Shown here piece after piece: positions 17,992 through 26,801 of a stretch of 64,000 nt of DNA; the stretch's first letter is position 1, and the number at the start of each line of letters is the position of its first letter. Where the stretch lies: positions 62,001 to 126,000 of the forward strand of contig DATCKU010000073.1 in the NCBI GenBank assembly GCA_036564245.1, given 5' to 3'. A program made the translations under genes and the position numbers. The notes below the pieces were generated by a model. That model ran no database searches, was not told the origin of the DNA, and saw only the letters and a program-made list of their open reading frames with translations. Origin of the DNA: Thermasporomyces sp036564245. Its GTDB lineage: Bacteria; Actinomycetota; Actinomycetes; Propionibacteriales; Actinopolymorphaceae.

Positions 17992-19274
17992 GTGCTGCCC
18001 TCCCCGTCGGTGGTGCGCGGCCCGGCAAGGTCCGATCCGGTAGCGCGTGCTCCAGTCCTGCTCCCAGCGGCGATGATCTCGCCCGCACGTTCGCGTGCCC
18101 AAGCCTCGGCGTCAAGTACGGCGTCGAGGGTCAACTCCGAATCCACGCCGGAGGAGCTGGCAGAGCCGGCGTGGTGAGCGTACTCCTCGACGACCTGCGC
18201 CACGGTGTCCACGATGCCCAGGAACGGCAACCGACCCGCGACGAACGCTGCCACACACTCCTCGTTGGCCGCGTTGTACACAGCCGGAGTCGCCCCACCA
18301 CGCTTACCCGCCTCGCGAGCGAGCCGGATGGCCGGGAAGACCTCCTCGTCGACCGGCTCGAACTCCCAGCGCGTCGCCGTGCTCCAGTCGCAGGCCCGCG
18401 CGGCGTCGGGTACCCGGTCAGGCCAGCCGAGCGCGAGCGCGATCGGCAGCCGCATGTCCGGCGGGCTGGCCTGCGCGAGCGTCGACCCGTCGTGGAACTC
18501 CACCATGGAATGGATCACGGACTGGGGGTGGACCACGACCTCGATGTCGTCGTACGCCATGTCGAAGAGCTCATGCGCCTCGATCACCTCGAGCGCCTTG
18601 TTGACCAGCGTGGCGGAGTTGATCGTGACGACCGGCCCCATGTTCCAGGTGGGATGGGCCAGAGCCTGCTCCGGCGTGACGTCGGTCAGCTCCTCACGCT
18701 TCCTGCCGCGGAAGGGACCCCCACTGCATGTGATCACCAACCGGCGTACCTCCGAGTGACGCCCGCCGCGTAGGCATTGCGCCAGGGCGCTGTGCTCGGA
18801 GTCGACCGGCACCAGCTGGCCCGGCTTGGCTTTCGCCTTGACCAGCGGTCCGCCCGCGATGAGTGACTCCTTGTTGGCGAGCGCGAGCGTGCGACCGGCA
18901 TCGAGAGCGGCGAGCGTGGGGGCCAGGCCGACCGACCCCGTCATGCCGTTGAGGACGAGGTCACAGGGCCACCGCGCGATCTCGACCGCCGCGTCAGGAC
19001 CGGCGATGATCTTGGGGACCTTGGACTCGCCCTTGTCGTACCCACGCTTCTGCGCCGCGGCGTAGAGCGCGAGCTGGAGGTCCTGTACCACGCTGGCGCG
19101 CGCGACCCCGACCACGTCGACGCCGAGCTCCACCGCCTGACGGGCCAGGAGGTCGACCTGACCGCCGCCGGCTGCGAGTCCCACGACGCGGAACCTGTCC
19201 GGATTGCGGCGTACGACGTCAATCGCCTGGGTCCCGATTGAGCCAGTCGAGCCGAGAATGACCACCTCACGCAC
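17982..19274 (-). CDS. dxr: 1-deoxy-D-xylulose 5-phosphate reductoisomerase
   Basis: This enzyme catalyses the second step of the MEP isoprenoid pathway and uses NADPH and a divalent metal. The N-terminal Rossmann motif is VVILGSTGSIGTQAIDV. The catalytic region contains PVDSEHSALAQCL (metal-binding acidic residues) and CSGGPFRG, followed by VHPQSVIHSMVEF. At 430 residues it is slightly longer than usual. The extra length is a low-complexity C-terminal tail (after about residue 395) that overlaps the protease start. The start codon is GTG at 19274 with only a weak ribosome site. It is likely the first gene of the dxr-protease-ispG-GNAT group; the next gene upstream, folD, is 128 bases away. 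Confidence 0.97.
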   Translation of the reverse strand: MREVVILGSTGSIGTQAIDVVRRNPDRFRVVGLAAGGGQVDLLARQAVELGVDVVGVARASVVQDLQLALYAAAQKRGYDKGESKVPKIIAGPDAAVEIARWPCDLVLNGMTGSVGLAPTLAALDAGRTLALANKESLIAGGPLVKAKAKPGQLVPVDSEHSALAQCLRGGRHSEVRRLVITCSGGPFRGRKREELTDVTPEQALAHPTWNMGPVVTINSATLVNKALEVIEAHELFDMAYDDIEVVVHPQSVIHSMVEFHDGSTLAQASPPDMRLPIALALGWPDRVPDAARACDWSTATRWEFEPVDEEVFPAIRLAREAGKRGGATPAVYNAANEECVAAFVAGRLPFLGIVDTVAQVVEEYAHHAGSASSSGVDSELTLDAVLDAEAWARERAGEIIAAGSRTGARATGSDLAGPRTTDGEGSTWT

Positions 19275-19402
19275 GTGCCCAGTCTCTCATCGAGCGCGGG
19301 CCGCGTGTCGGACGTGCTCCATGGCGGCCAGAGCAACCACTCCCCGTGGGCTCCTGGGTTCGATCGGACGATGGCAGGGACCGCTGGGCAGCCATCGATT
19401 GA

Positions 19403-20254
19403 TCAGCCGGCAGCCGCCTCGGCCGCCTCCACGACGTTGGTCAGCAGCATCGCGCGGGTCATCGGGCCGACGCCGCCTGGCACCGGTGCCAGCCATCCGG
19501 CCACCTCACGCACTCCGGGATCGACGTCACCGACCAGCCCGGCATCGGTGCGTGTGATGCCCACGTCGACCACGACCGCACCGGGACGCACCATGTCGGC
19601 CGTGATCAGCCCGGGCACACCGGCGGCTGCCACCACGACGTCGGCTGACCGCACATGCTGTCCGAGATTCTTCGTCCCGGTGTGGCAGAGGGTGACGGTC
19701 GCGTTCTCGGTACGCCGGGACAGGATCAGGCCGAGCGGCCGACCGACCGTGATGCCGCGACCGACCACGCAGACTTCGGCGCCGGCCAGCTCGATGTCGT
19801 ACGCCCGGAGCAGCTCGACGATGCCGCGAGGGGTACACGGCAGCGGTGCTGGCACGCCGTGCACGAGCCAGCCCAGGTTGACCGGATGCAGTCCGTCGGC
19901 GTCCTTGGCCGGATCCACTCGCTCGAGGACGCGTCCAGCGTCCAGCCCGGCCGGGAGCGGCAGCTGCACGAGGAACCCTGTGCAGGCGGGGTCTGCGTTC
20001 AGACGGTCGACCGCGGCTTCCACCTCGGCCTGGGTCGCGGTCGCGGGCAGGTCGACGCGGATGCTCTCGATCCCGACCTTGGCGCAGTCGCGGTGCTTTC
20101 CGCGTACGTACGCATGACTGCCCGGATCGTCGCCGACCAGGATCGTGCCGAGACCGGGCCGGATGCCACGCTCGCGCAGCGCCTGCACCCTGGCCGTGAG
20201 GTCGGTACGAATGTCCGCCGCGATCTTCTTGCCGTCGAGGATCTGTGCTGTCAT
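19403..20254 (-). CDS. folD: Bifunctional methylenetetrahydrofolate dehydrogenase/cyclohydrolase
   Basis: FolD interconverts 5,10-methylene-, methenyl- and 10-formyl-tetrahydrofolate in the cytoplasm. The 283-residue length is normal. SHAYVRGKHRDCAKVGI carries the conserved Tyr and catalytic Lys. GFLVQLPLPAGLD and DADGLHPVNLG are family blocks, and VVGRGITVGRPLGL is the NADP-binding loop, where Gly replaces the more usual Ser after GR. The ATG at 20254 follows AGGGAGC. It lies 25 bases downstream of purU on the same strand, so the two probably form an operon for one-carbon folate flux, with 10-formyl-THF made by FolD and drained by PurU. Confidence 0.96.
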   Translation of the reverse strand: MTAQILDGKKIAADIRTDLTARVQALRERGIRPGLGTILVGDDPGSHAYVRGKHRDCAKVGIESIRVDLPATATQAEVEAAVDRLNADPACTGFLVQLPLPAGLDAGRVLERVDPAKDADGLHPVNLGWLVHGVPAPLPCTPRGIVELLRAYDIELAGAEVCVVGRGITVGRPLGLILSRRTENATVTLCHTGTKNLGQHVRSADVVVAAAGVPGLITADMVRPGAVVVDVGITRTDAGLVGDVDPGVREVAGWLAPVPGGVGPMTRAMLLTNVVEAAEAAAG

Positions 20255-20279
20255 GCCGCTCCCTGGCTCGTGCTCGTGG

Positions 20280-21227
20280 TCACCGGAAGACCACCGTACG
20301 CCCTCCGTTGAGGATCACGCGGTGCTCCAGGTGCCAGGTCACCGCCCGGGCGAGAGCGAGACATTCCAGGTCGCGTCCCACCGCCGCGAGCCCAGCAGGC
20401 GTGAACGAGTGGTCGACCCGCGCGACCTCCTGCTCGATGATCGGTCCCTCGTCCAGCACTTCGGTCACGTAGTGCGCGGTCGCGCCGATGAGCTTCACAC
20501 CGCGTTCGTACGCCTGGTGGTAGGGCCTTGCCCCCTTGAAGCTCGGCAGGAACGAATGGTGGATGTTGATCGCCCGGCCCGCGAGCTTCTCGCAGGTCTC
20601 GTGGGTGAGGATCTGCATATAGCGGGCAAGCACGACGAGATCGATCCGCTGCTCGGACACGAGCTCGAGGATCCGCTCCTCCTGCTCCCGCTTGGTCTCC
20701 GGGGTGACCGGGAAGTGGTAGAAGGGCACGCCGGCCGCTTCCACCAGCCGACCGGCGTCGGGATGGTTCGACACCACCGCGGCGACGTCTGCTGGGATCG
20801 CCCCGATCCGGCAGCGGTAGAGCAGGTCGTTGAGACAGTGATCCTGCTTCGAGACCAGCACCAGGAGGCGTTGCCGCACCGCGAGGTCGTGGATCTGCCA
20901 GTCCATCCCGAACGCCTCACCGACGGGCGCGAATCCGCTCTCCAGCTCATCGAGGGTGGTGTCGGGCTCGGCCTCCACGTGCACCCGCATGAAGAACCGG
21001 CCGCCCTGCCGGTCGCTGAACTGCTGGCTGTCGACGATGTTGCAGCGACGCTCGGCGAGGAATCCGGAGACGGCGTGCACGATGCCCAGCCGGTCGGCAC
21101 AGGACAGGGTGAGGACGTACTCGCGAGGACGGTCCCCGGAGCGGTCGTCACCGCGGTGGCCGCCTGCCTCGCTGGGCGTTTCGGACGGCATGCGGCTCTC
21201 GTCCGGTCTGCTCGTCTCGCTGGCCAT
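20280..21227 (-). CDS. purU: Formyltetrahydrofolate deformylase
   Basis: PurU hydrolyses 10-formyl-THF to formate and THF. After a variable N-terminal extension of about 35 residues there is an ACT domain (YVLTLSCADRLGIVHAVSGF, about 36-120), followed by a formyltransferase-fold catalytic domain. In that domain INIHHSFLPSFKGA contains the catalytic His and GATAHYVTEVLDEGPII contains the Asp-bearing loop. Length is 315, a little above the usual 280-290 because of the extension. The ATG at 21227 has GAGGTGG about six bases upstream, which supports this start over the internal ATG at 21191. Three 13-base tandem repeats (21236-21274) lie immediately upstream. folD follows. Confidence 0.95.
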   Translation of the reverse strand: MASETSRPDESRMPSETPSEAGGHRGDDRSGDRPREYVLTLSCADRLGIVHAVSGFLAERRCNIVDSQQFSDRQGGRFFMRVHVEAEPDTTLDELESGFAPVGEAFGMDWQIHDLAVRQRLLVLVSKQDHCLNDLLYRCRIGAIPADVAAVVSNHPDAGRLVEAAGVPFYHFPVTPETKREQEERILELVSEQRIDLVVLARYMQILTHETCEKLAGRAINIHHSFLPSFKGARPYHQAYERGVKLIGATAHYVTEVLDEGPIIEQEVARVDHSFTPAGLAAVGRDLECLALARAVTWHLEHRVILNGGRTVVFR

Positions 21228-21235
21228 ACCACCAC

Positions 21236-21274
21236 CTCGTCGATCGGGCTCGTCGATTGGGCTCGTCGATCGGG
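21236..21274. repeat. Three tandem 13-base repeats upstream of purU
   Basis: The unit CTCGTCGATCGGG is repeated three times without gaps (21236-21248, 21249-21261 with one change, 21262-21274). Each holds CGATCG or CGATTG. They overlap the purU leader. The rest of the 342-base gap to the DUF6328 gene shows no gene or clear site. Confidence 0.7.
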
Positions 21275-21569
21275 TCCGCCTGGGCCGGTCCGCACCCGAT
21301 CCGGCGGACGCGGCGATCTTTCCGGCGTTCTGAGGTTCCGGCTTGCCGGGGACCCTCCGGGCCGGGTTCTCGGACCGCCGGCCATTGTCGCGCGAGCCGC
21401 TCTCCTATCCTTCCCATACCCCGGGAGTGGCCCTCCGAGGAGCGATCACGGCGCCTTCGGTCGTCATGCGTCGCCGTAGCCGAGGTCCGCCGGCGGTCCT
21501 TGCGACGGGGGTGCCTCCTCCCGTATCAGGGGTACTAGAACACCAACCGAACCTGGTCATTCCAAAACG

Positions 21570-22157
21570 GTGATGGGCGTGCGTCCGGAAGCATCAGTTC
21601 CTGCTGGCATGATGAAGACCGTGGAGGCCGACGACTGGCGTGCGAAAGCGAGGGGCGAGACTCCCTTGCAGCGCGCCGATCGGAACTTCCAGGAGCTGCT
21701 CGCCGAGCTCCGCGTGCTGCAGACCGGCGTCCAGATCCTCTTCGGTTTCCTGCTCATCTTCGCCGTCCAGCCGCGGTTCGAGCAGATCTCCGCCTTCAGC
21801 AAGGTGATCTACCTGGCCACATTGGTGCTGTGTTGTGTCGCCACCGCCTTCTTGATGGCGCCGGTCGCCTATCACCGCACGCTTTTCGCCCGCGGGATGA
21901 AACCCGAGATCGTCCAGAGCTCCGACCGGCTCGCCCACGGTGGCATCGCGGCGTTGTTCCTGGCCATCATCAGCGCCCTGCTGCTCATCCTCGACCTGGT
22001 CATCGACAGCCGCGCCATCGCTGCGGTGCTCACTGGCTGCGTCGCCGTCGTGTTCGCATCTTTGTGGTACGTGCTGCCGCATCGGCTGCGTCGCCGCGGT
22101 GGCCGCGCGGGAAAGCTGGGTCCTTCGAACTCGGCTGCTGACTCGCCGCCCCAATGA
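21570..22157 (+). CDS. DUF6328 family small membrane protein
   Basis: This 195-residue protein has about four hydrophobic helices (LQTGVQILFGFLLIFAV, VIYLATLVLCCVATAFLM, AALFLAIISALLLILDLVI, and AVLTGCVAVVFASLWYVL) after a charged N-terminal helix RADRNFQELLAELRVLQTG. This matches the DUF6328 pattern as I remember it; the function is unknown. The start is uncertain: GTG at 21570 and ATG at 21573, 21609 or 21612 are all in frame, and none has a strong ribosome site. It is transcribed away from purU and is followed 137 bases later by a sulfotransferase gene on the same strand. Confidence 0.7.
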   Translation: MMGVRPEASVPAGMMKTVEADDWRAKARGETPLQRADRNFQELLAELRVLQTGVQILFGFLLIFAVQPRFEQISAFSKVIYLATLVLCCVATAFLMAPVAYHRTLFARGMKPEIVQSSDRLAHGGIAALFLAIISALLLILDLVIDSRAIAAVLTGCVAVVFASLWYVLPHRLRRRGGRAGKLGPSNSAADSPPQ

Positions 22158-22294
22158 CCAGGGCACGACACCAGCCGTGCCTCTGACCGGTGCGCGCTGC
22201 GCCTCGAGACCAGCCGCCGTGTCCGTCAGGACGTACCGTTCCCGACCGTGGGACACTATCCGCGCAATGGCGCGGAGACAGGTGGGGGGACACC

Positions 22295-23362
22295 ATGGCG
22301 AGGTCGGACGACTCCAGTGCATCTGCCAGCCCGACCGAGGTGGTCACCGCAGCGGACCAGCCCGCGACGGGCGGAGCGTCGACCCCGGTCGACGAGCCTA
22401 CGCGCGAGATGAGTCCGGTGCTCGTCACCGGCCTGCCACGCAGCGGCACCAGCTGGGTCGGGAAGATGCTCGAGTCGAGCGGTGAGCTCGTCTACGTCAA
22501 CGAGCCGCTCAACCCGCGACATCCGCCAGGCAGGTCGCCGGGCGTCCTGAATGCCACGGTGACCCACTACTTCCAGTACATCTGCGCAGACAACGAGCCG
22601 GCATGGCTCGATGCGTTTCGCAAGACAGTTGCGCTGCGCTACGGCGTGGTCGCCGAGCTGCGACGTAACCGCTCACCATATGACCTCGCGCGCATGGTGA
22701 AGTACCTCAGCGCGTTCACGATCGGACGGTGCCGCCATCGGCGAGCGCTTCTCGACGATCCCTATGCGCTGTTCTCCGCGGCATGGTTCGCCGAACGTCT
22801 CGGCTGCCGGGCAATCGTGCTGGTGCGCCACCCGCTGGGCTTCGTCGGCAGTTGGCGACGACTCGGGTGGACGGTCGACCCGGGTGAGCTCCTCGACCAG
22901 CCGTTTCTGCTCCGTGATCTGCTGGAGCCCCACCAGGATGAGCTCGAGGCGCTGCGCGGCGGTACCGGCGACCTGGTCGAAACCGCCGCCGTGCTCTGGC
23001 GGGTGGCGTACGCAGCGGTCGACCAGATCCGCGCCCGAGCGTCGATCTGCGTGGCCCGGTACGAAGACCTGGCCCGCGAGCCACTCGAGGGGTTCCGCAG
23101 GTTGTACGAATTCGCGGGCCTGTCGTGGAACGAACGCGTCGCCTCGCGCATCGGCGCCGCGACCACGAGAGGCCAGGGCAGCGAATCCGGTTTCCGCTGG
23201 AGCCGCGACCTGTCGCGTACCGCCTTCCAGCCAATGGACTCACGCAGCACACTCGAGTCGTACCGCAAGCGACTGACCGCCGAGGAAATCGAGCGGGTCC
23301 GCGAGCTCACCGCAGACGTCGCCGCCCGCTTCTACGACGATGACAGTTTTTCCCTCACATGA
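22295..23362 (+). CDS. PAPS-dependent sulfotransferase
   Basis: This 355-residue enzyme is predicted to move sulfate from PAPS to an alcohol or sugar. After a low-complexity 38-residue N-terminus, PVLVTGLPRSGTSWVGKML (41-59) is the 5'-phosphosulfate-binding loop, and IVLVRHPLGFVGSW is the 3'-phosphate-binding motif. RYEDLAREPLEGFRRLYEFA is another family block. The ATG at 22295 follows GGGGGGA; a longer reading frame upstream is not needed. The acceptor is unknown; related actinobacterial proteins act on glycolipids or polyketides. It is followed by an aminotransferase gene whose start lies 38 bases after its stop. Confidence 0.88.
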   Translation: MARSDDSSASASPTEVVTAADQPATGGASTPVDEPTREMSPVLVTGLPRSGTSWVGKMLESSGELVYVNEPLNPRHPPGRSPGVLNATVTHYFQYICADNEPAWLDAFRKTVALRYGVVAELRRNRSPYDLARMVKYLSAFTIGRCRHRRALLDDPYALFSAAWFAERLGCRAIVLVRHPLGFVGSWRRLGWTVDPGELLDQPFLLRDLLEPHQDELEALRGGTGDLVETAAVLWRVAYAAVDQIRARASICVARYEDLAREPLEGFRRLYEFAGLSWNERVASRIGAATTRGQGSESGFRWSRDLSRTAFQPMDSRSTLESYRKRLTAEEIERVRELTADVAARFYDDDSFSLT

Positions 23363-23403
23363 ACGTACTGAAAAGCCTCGCATGAACGTGCTGACGAGCT
23401 TTG
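23358..23403. repeat. Tandem 23-base duplication between sulfotransferase and aminotransferase genes
   Basis: Two adjacent 23-base units (23358-23380 and 23381-23403), both starting CATGAACGT, match at about 18 of 23 positions. The first includes the sulfotransferase stop and the second ends with the TTG start of the next gene. Confidence 0.55.
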
Positions 23404-24699
23404 CGGCGGCTGGATGCGTCGCATAGCTTGGTCAACGTGTCCGGGATCTCCGCAACTCTTGCCATCAACGAAGCCGTGCGTGCTCGCATCGCGTCCGGCG
23501 AGGACATCCTCCACCTGGGGTTTGGAGAAGCTGGCCTACCCGTTCCCCCTCCAGTCGGCGAGGTGCTGCGTCGGCAGGCGCATGGACGCAACAGCTACCC
23601 GTCCGTGGCCGGAGATCCGTCGGCCCGGGAATCCGTCGCAGGTTATTTCAGTCGCCGCAACATCCCCGCGCACCCGCAGCGTGTCGTGCTCGGTCCCGGC
23701 AGCAAGTCCTTGCTCTACGCGCTGCTCGCCGTGCTGCCGGGCGACGTCATACTGCCCGCGCCCAGCTGGGTCAGTTACGCCGCTCAGGCGTCCCTGCTCG
23801 GCAAGCGGGTCATTCCTACGCCGATTCCGTCCCATGTCGGCGGCGTGCCCGACCCGGAAGCTCTCGAGCACATCCTCGACCGTGAGGCGGGCACGGGAGG
23901 TCGACCGCGCGTGCTGCTCCTCACGATCCCCGACAACCCCACCGGAACGGTCGCCGACCACGCACTGCTCGAACGGCTATGCCAGATCGCGAACGCACGC
24001 CAGCTCGTGATCGTGGCCGACCAGATCTACGCGGACCTTGCGCACGACGGACGCCGCCCGACCAGTCCGGCGCAGATCCTGCCTGAGCGCACCATCGTCA
24101 CGACCGGGCTCAGCAAGAGCCTCGCCCTCGGCGGGTGGCGGATCGGCGTGGCCCTGCTCCCCTCCTCGCGAATCGGCGACGAGATCGTGGACCGGCTCCT
24201 GCAGTTCGCAAGCGAGGTCTGGTCAGCCTTGCCCGGCCCCATGCAAGACGTGGTGAGGTACGCCTTCGCCGAGCCACCCGAGCTCGTCCGGCACATCCAG
24301 AACGCGCAACGCCTGCATCGCGAGGTGGCGCGCGCCGTCCACACCATCGTCACAGACGCAGGAGCGAGCTGCCGGCCACCGCAGGCGGGCTTCTACCTCT
24401 ATCCCGACTTCTCGGCGCTGGGTGTGGCATCGAGCTCTGAGGAGCTGGCCTGGCTCCTCCTCGACAAACACCGCGTCGCCGTGCTTGCCGGCTCGGCATT
24501 CGGCGACGATCCCCAACGACCCACGGTTCGCATCGCGACGAGCCTGCTCTACGGCAGCAACGACGAGCAACGCTGGACGGCACTCACGAGTCGCGAGCCG
24601 ACGCGGCTCCCGTGGATCGCGGCAGCGCTCGACAAGCTCCGCACGACCATGGCGGCGCTGTCGGAAACCGGCTCACTCTCCGCCGGCGTCTCCCACTGA
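23401..24699 (+). CDS. Pyridoxal-phosphate-dependent aminotransferase, class I/II
   Basis: This fold-type I PLP enzyme has 432 residues. The cofactor-binding features are ILHLGFGEAGLPVPP near the N-terminus, TIPDNPTGTVADHALLERL (the Asn/Pro-Thr-Gly block), VADQIYADLAHDG with the Asp and Tyr that hold the pyridine ring, and the Schiff-base Lys near residue 239 in GLSKSLALGGWRIG. R in VRIATSLLYG near the C-terminus would bind substrate carboxylate. The specific amino acid is unknown. Start: TTG at 23401 keeps the conserved SHSLVNVSGISATLAINEAV N-terminus; no ATG fits as well. It may be co-transcribed with the sulfotransferase. Confidence 0.88.
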   Translation: MRRLDASHSLVNVSGISATLAINEAVRARIASGEDILHLGFGEAGLPVPPPVGEVLRRQAHGRNSYPSVAGDPSARESVAGYFSRRNIPAHPQRVVLGPGSKSLLYALLAVLPGDVILPAPSWVSYAAQASLLGKRVIPTPIPSHVGGVPDPEALEHILDREAGTGGRPRVLLLTIPDNPTGTVADHALLERLCQIANARQLVIVADQIYADLAHDGRRPTSPAQILPERTIVTTGLSKSLALGGWRIGVALLPSSRIGDEIVDRLLQFASEVWSALPGPMQDVVRYAFAEPPELVRHIQNAQRLHREVARAVHTIVTDAGASCRPPQAGFYLYPDFSALGVASSSEELAWLLLDKHRVAVLAGSAFGDDPQRPTVRIATSLLYGSNDEQRWTALTSREPTRLPWIAAALDKLRTTMAALSETGSLSAGVSH

Positions 24700-24894
24700 G
24701 TCGCCGCCACCTTGCAGAACTCCCCACGAACCTCCGGGCGGTCGCGGATGACGTGCGACCGAATCGCCAGAGGAGACGGCCCGTTCGCCGCGTACGTCCC
24801 AGGAGGTCAGCTCGTTCTTCTTGCGCTGGCGCATGGCGACAAAGCCGAGCACGGCAAGGACCACCACGACTCCAGCGAAAACCCAGAGCACCAT
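24673..24894 (-). CDS. Small single-span membrane protein, function unknown
   Basis: The 73-residue product starts with a hydrophobic helix (VLWVFAGVVVVLAVLGFVAM), then a basic RQRKKNELTSWDVRGERA segment and a Gly/Pro-rich tail. Topology would be a short N-terminus, one span and a basic cytoplasmic tail. The ATG at 24894 (a second ATG lies one codon earlier) is preceded by GAGG at a fair distance. The last 27 bases overlap the 3' end of the aminotransferase on the other strand. I do not recognise the family, and the gene could be spurious. Confidence 0.45.
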   Translation of the reverse strand: MVLWVFAGVVVVLAVLGFVAMRQRKKNELTSWDVRGERAVSSGDSVARHPRPPGGSWGVLQGGGDSVGDAGGE

Positions 24895-24990
24895 CATGAC
24901 CTCGAGGGTCGCATTCGCGTGGACGGAAAGTCCAGGCGAGATGTCGCGAAACCCGTGACATGGGACGAAATTCCCACCAGGCTGCAGAAT

Positions 24991-25881
24991 TCAACGCAGT
25001 CGGCGGGCCAACGTGGGATCGAGCGGAAGACCTGACTCCGGGTGCAGCAGCGCTGCCAGGGCCTCGACACCGTCGACGATCCGCGGGCCGGGCCGGGCGT
25101 ACGACGCGTTGGCGTCGACCGCCCACAGCTCGGTCCCGTCGCTCAGAACCTTGTGGCTGGCCACGAGTTCGGCAAGCCGCATCGACTCCTGGAGGTTGTA
25201 GCCGCAAGGAGCGCAGACGACGACCTGTGGCTCCGCCTCGGCCACCGCGCCCCACGTCGTGCGGTACGAGCGCTCGCCGGCCTGCCCCAGCACCGGTGTG
25301 CCGCCAGCAACCGTCACCATGTCAGGAACCCAGTGTCCCGGGGCGTACGGCGGATCGGTCCACTCGAGCACCATCGTCGGGACCCGAGGCCGCCCACGCA
25401 CAGCGCGGGCGACGGCGTCGAGGCGAGCGTGCAGCGAGGACACGAGCGCCTGCGCGGCAGCGTCACGTCCCACCGCCGCGCCGACGTGCCGCACGGAGTC
25501 CAGTACCTGCCGGAGGTTCTGCGGATCGAGCGTGAGCACCTCGGCACGGCATCCCAGGTAGTCCAGCGCCTCGTCGACCGCTGAGATGTCGACGGCACAG
25601 ACCGCACACAAGTCCTGGGTCACGACGAGGTCCGGGTCGAGCTCGCGCAGCGCACCCTCGTCCAGGTGGTAGAGGTCCTCGCCCGCCTTCATGCGGGCGG
25701 CGACCAGCTGGTCGATCTCGGACGCGGAAAGACCGTCAGGCAGCGCACTCGTGGACACGATGCGACGCTTCCGGGCCTCGGGTGGGTAGTCGCATTCGAA
25801 CGTCACGCCGACCACGTCGTCGCCGGCACCGACGGCGAACAGGATCTCGGTGGCGGAAGGGAGCAACGACACGATCCGCAT
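24991..25881 (-). CDS. Cobalamin-binding periplasmic-type protein (BtuF-like) without signal peptide
   Basis: The 296-residue protein has the two-lobed helical-backbone binding fold of BtuF/FhuD proteins. It starts directly with MRIVSLLPSATEILFAVGAG and contains VVGVTFECDYPPEA, DPDLVVTQDLCAVCAVDISA and LEWTDPPYAPGHWVPDMV. This branch is commonly annotated as cobalamin-binding protein and lacks an export signal. Unusually for an ABC partner, no permease or ATPase is adjacent, so a cytoplasmic corrinoid or iron-related role is as likely as transport. The ATG at 25881 immediately precedes the conserved sequence. The frameshifted methyltransferase lies upstream on the same strand. Confidence 0.8.
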   Translation of the reverse strand: MRIVSLLPSATEILFAVGAGDDVVGVTFECDYPPEARKRRIVSTSALPDGLSASEIDQLVAARMKAGEDLYHLDEGALRELDPDLVVTQDLCAVCAVDISAVDEALDYLGCRAEVLTLDPQNLRQVLDSVRHVGAAVGRDAAAQALVSSLHARLDAVARAVRGRPRVPTMVLEWTDPPYAPGHWVPDMVTVAGGTPVLGQAGERSYRTTWGAVAEAEPQVVVCAPCGYNLQESMRLAELVASHKVLSDGTELWAVDANASYARPGPRIVDGVEALAALLHPESGLPLDPTLARRLR

Positions 25882-25941
25882 GGTTTACCCAGGTTCGACG
25901 GCTTGTCCCACGAGGTCACGCCCTGGAGGAGCCACGACAGG

Positions 25942-26570
25942 TCAGGCGCAGGGCGCGGAATCCACGCTAGCGCGCCGGGCGTCCAGCGAGAGCCAATCCC
26001 GGTACACCCGAGCCCGTCGAGTCTCGTAGACCGTGAAGCCCGCGGCAGCGAGCGCCCGGGTGAGCTCGGGCTCCCGGTGGTACGTGAACCAGCGACGCCG
26101 CTGCGACCCGTAGTTGGCTGCCACCTCCCAGCCCTCCCCGTCGCCCTCGGCGACCCCCAGGAAGAGCCAGCCGTCGGCTCGTACCACCCGGGCGAACTCG
26201 TCAAGCACTGCGGGCACCATCTCGCGAGGCAGGTGGAGGAGAGCCGCCTGGCACCAGACGGCGTCGACGGATGCGGTACGCACGGGCAGCCAGCGCATGT
26301 CCGCCTGGACGAGACCGGCGAGCCCACCCGTTCGGAGCTGACCCACGACAGGTCGAGACCGAAGACCCGAAAGCCCAGCTCGCGCAGCACAGTCACGTCT
26401 CTGCCCGGCCCGCAGCCCACGTCGACCACGACGGCACCCGGTGGCAGACCGGCCGTCACCTCCGCGACGCTGGAACGCAGCTCGTCGTCGATGATCGACG
26501 TGCGGCGCGCGAACTCCGCGGTGATCATGTCGTAGGTCTGCCGCGTCTCGCTGATGATGCGCTCCGACAT
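25942..26570 (-). pseudogene. Class I SAM-dependent methyltransferase gene with a single frameshift
   Basis: The gene starts with ATG at 26570 (MSERIISETRQTYDMITAEF). It encodes the SAM-binding region GAVVVDVGCGPGRDVTVLRE and GFRVFGLDLS in one frame. From about 26350 the rest of the enzyme continues in a different frame (LRTGGLAGLVQADMRWLPVR, then DAVWCQAALLHLPREMVPAV and FTVYETRRARVYRDWLSLD) to the stop at 25942. A one-base deletion near 26347-26352 explains both halves; restoring it gives a normal enzyme of about 209 residues. The sequence on both sides is otherwise intact, so this is either a recent mutation or a sequencing error. The substrate is unknown. Confidence 0.75.
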
Positions 26571-26801
26571 GTCTTGCGAGGCTACTGCCGTACCGCCGCC
26601 GCACCGGCCGGATGCGTTCGCCGCACGCCGACCGCCCGGCCATCCCGGCTGCCACCTGCATCCTCCCGAAGCGACCCGTCCGACCCGGGCGAGGGACCTA
26701 GGTCGATGGATCGATCCGGCACCGGTCTCGCGGTCCTTGTTCGGCGATCGACGAGCCTCGTAACGTCGCTCGCCGGACGAGCGATGAAAGGGAGGAGCCG
26801 C

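Noticed and set aside
21236..21274. Possible CRISPR array
   Set aside because: The units are directly adjacent with no spacers and only three copies of 13 bases, so this is a simple tandem repeat.
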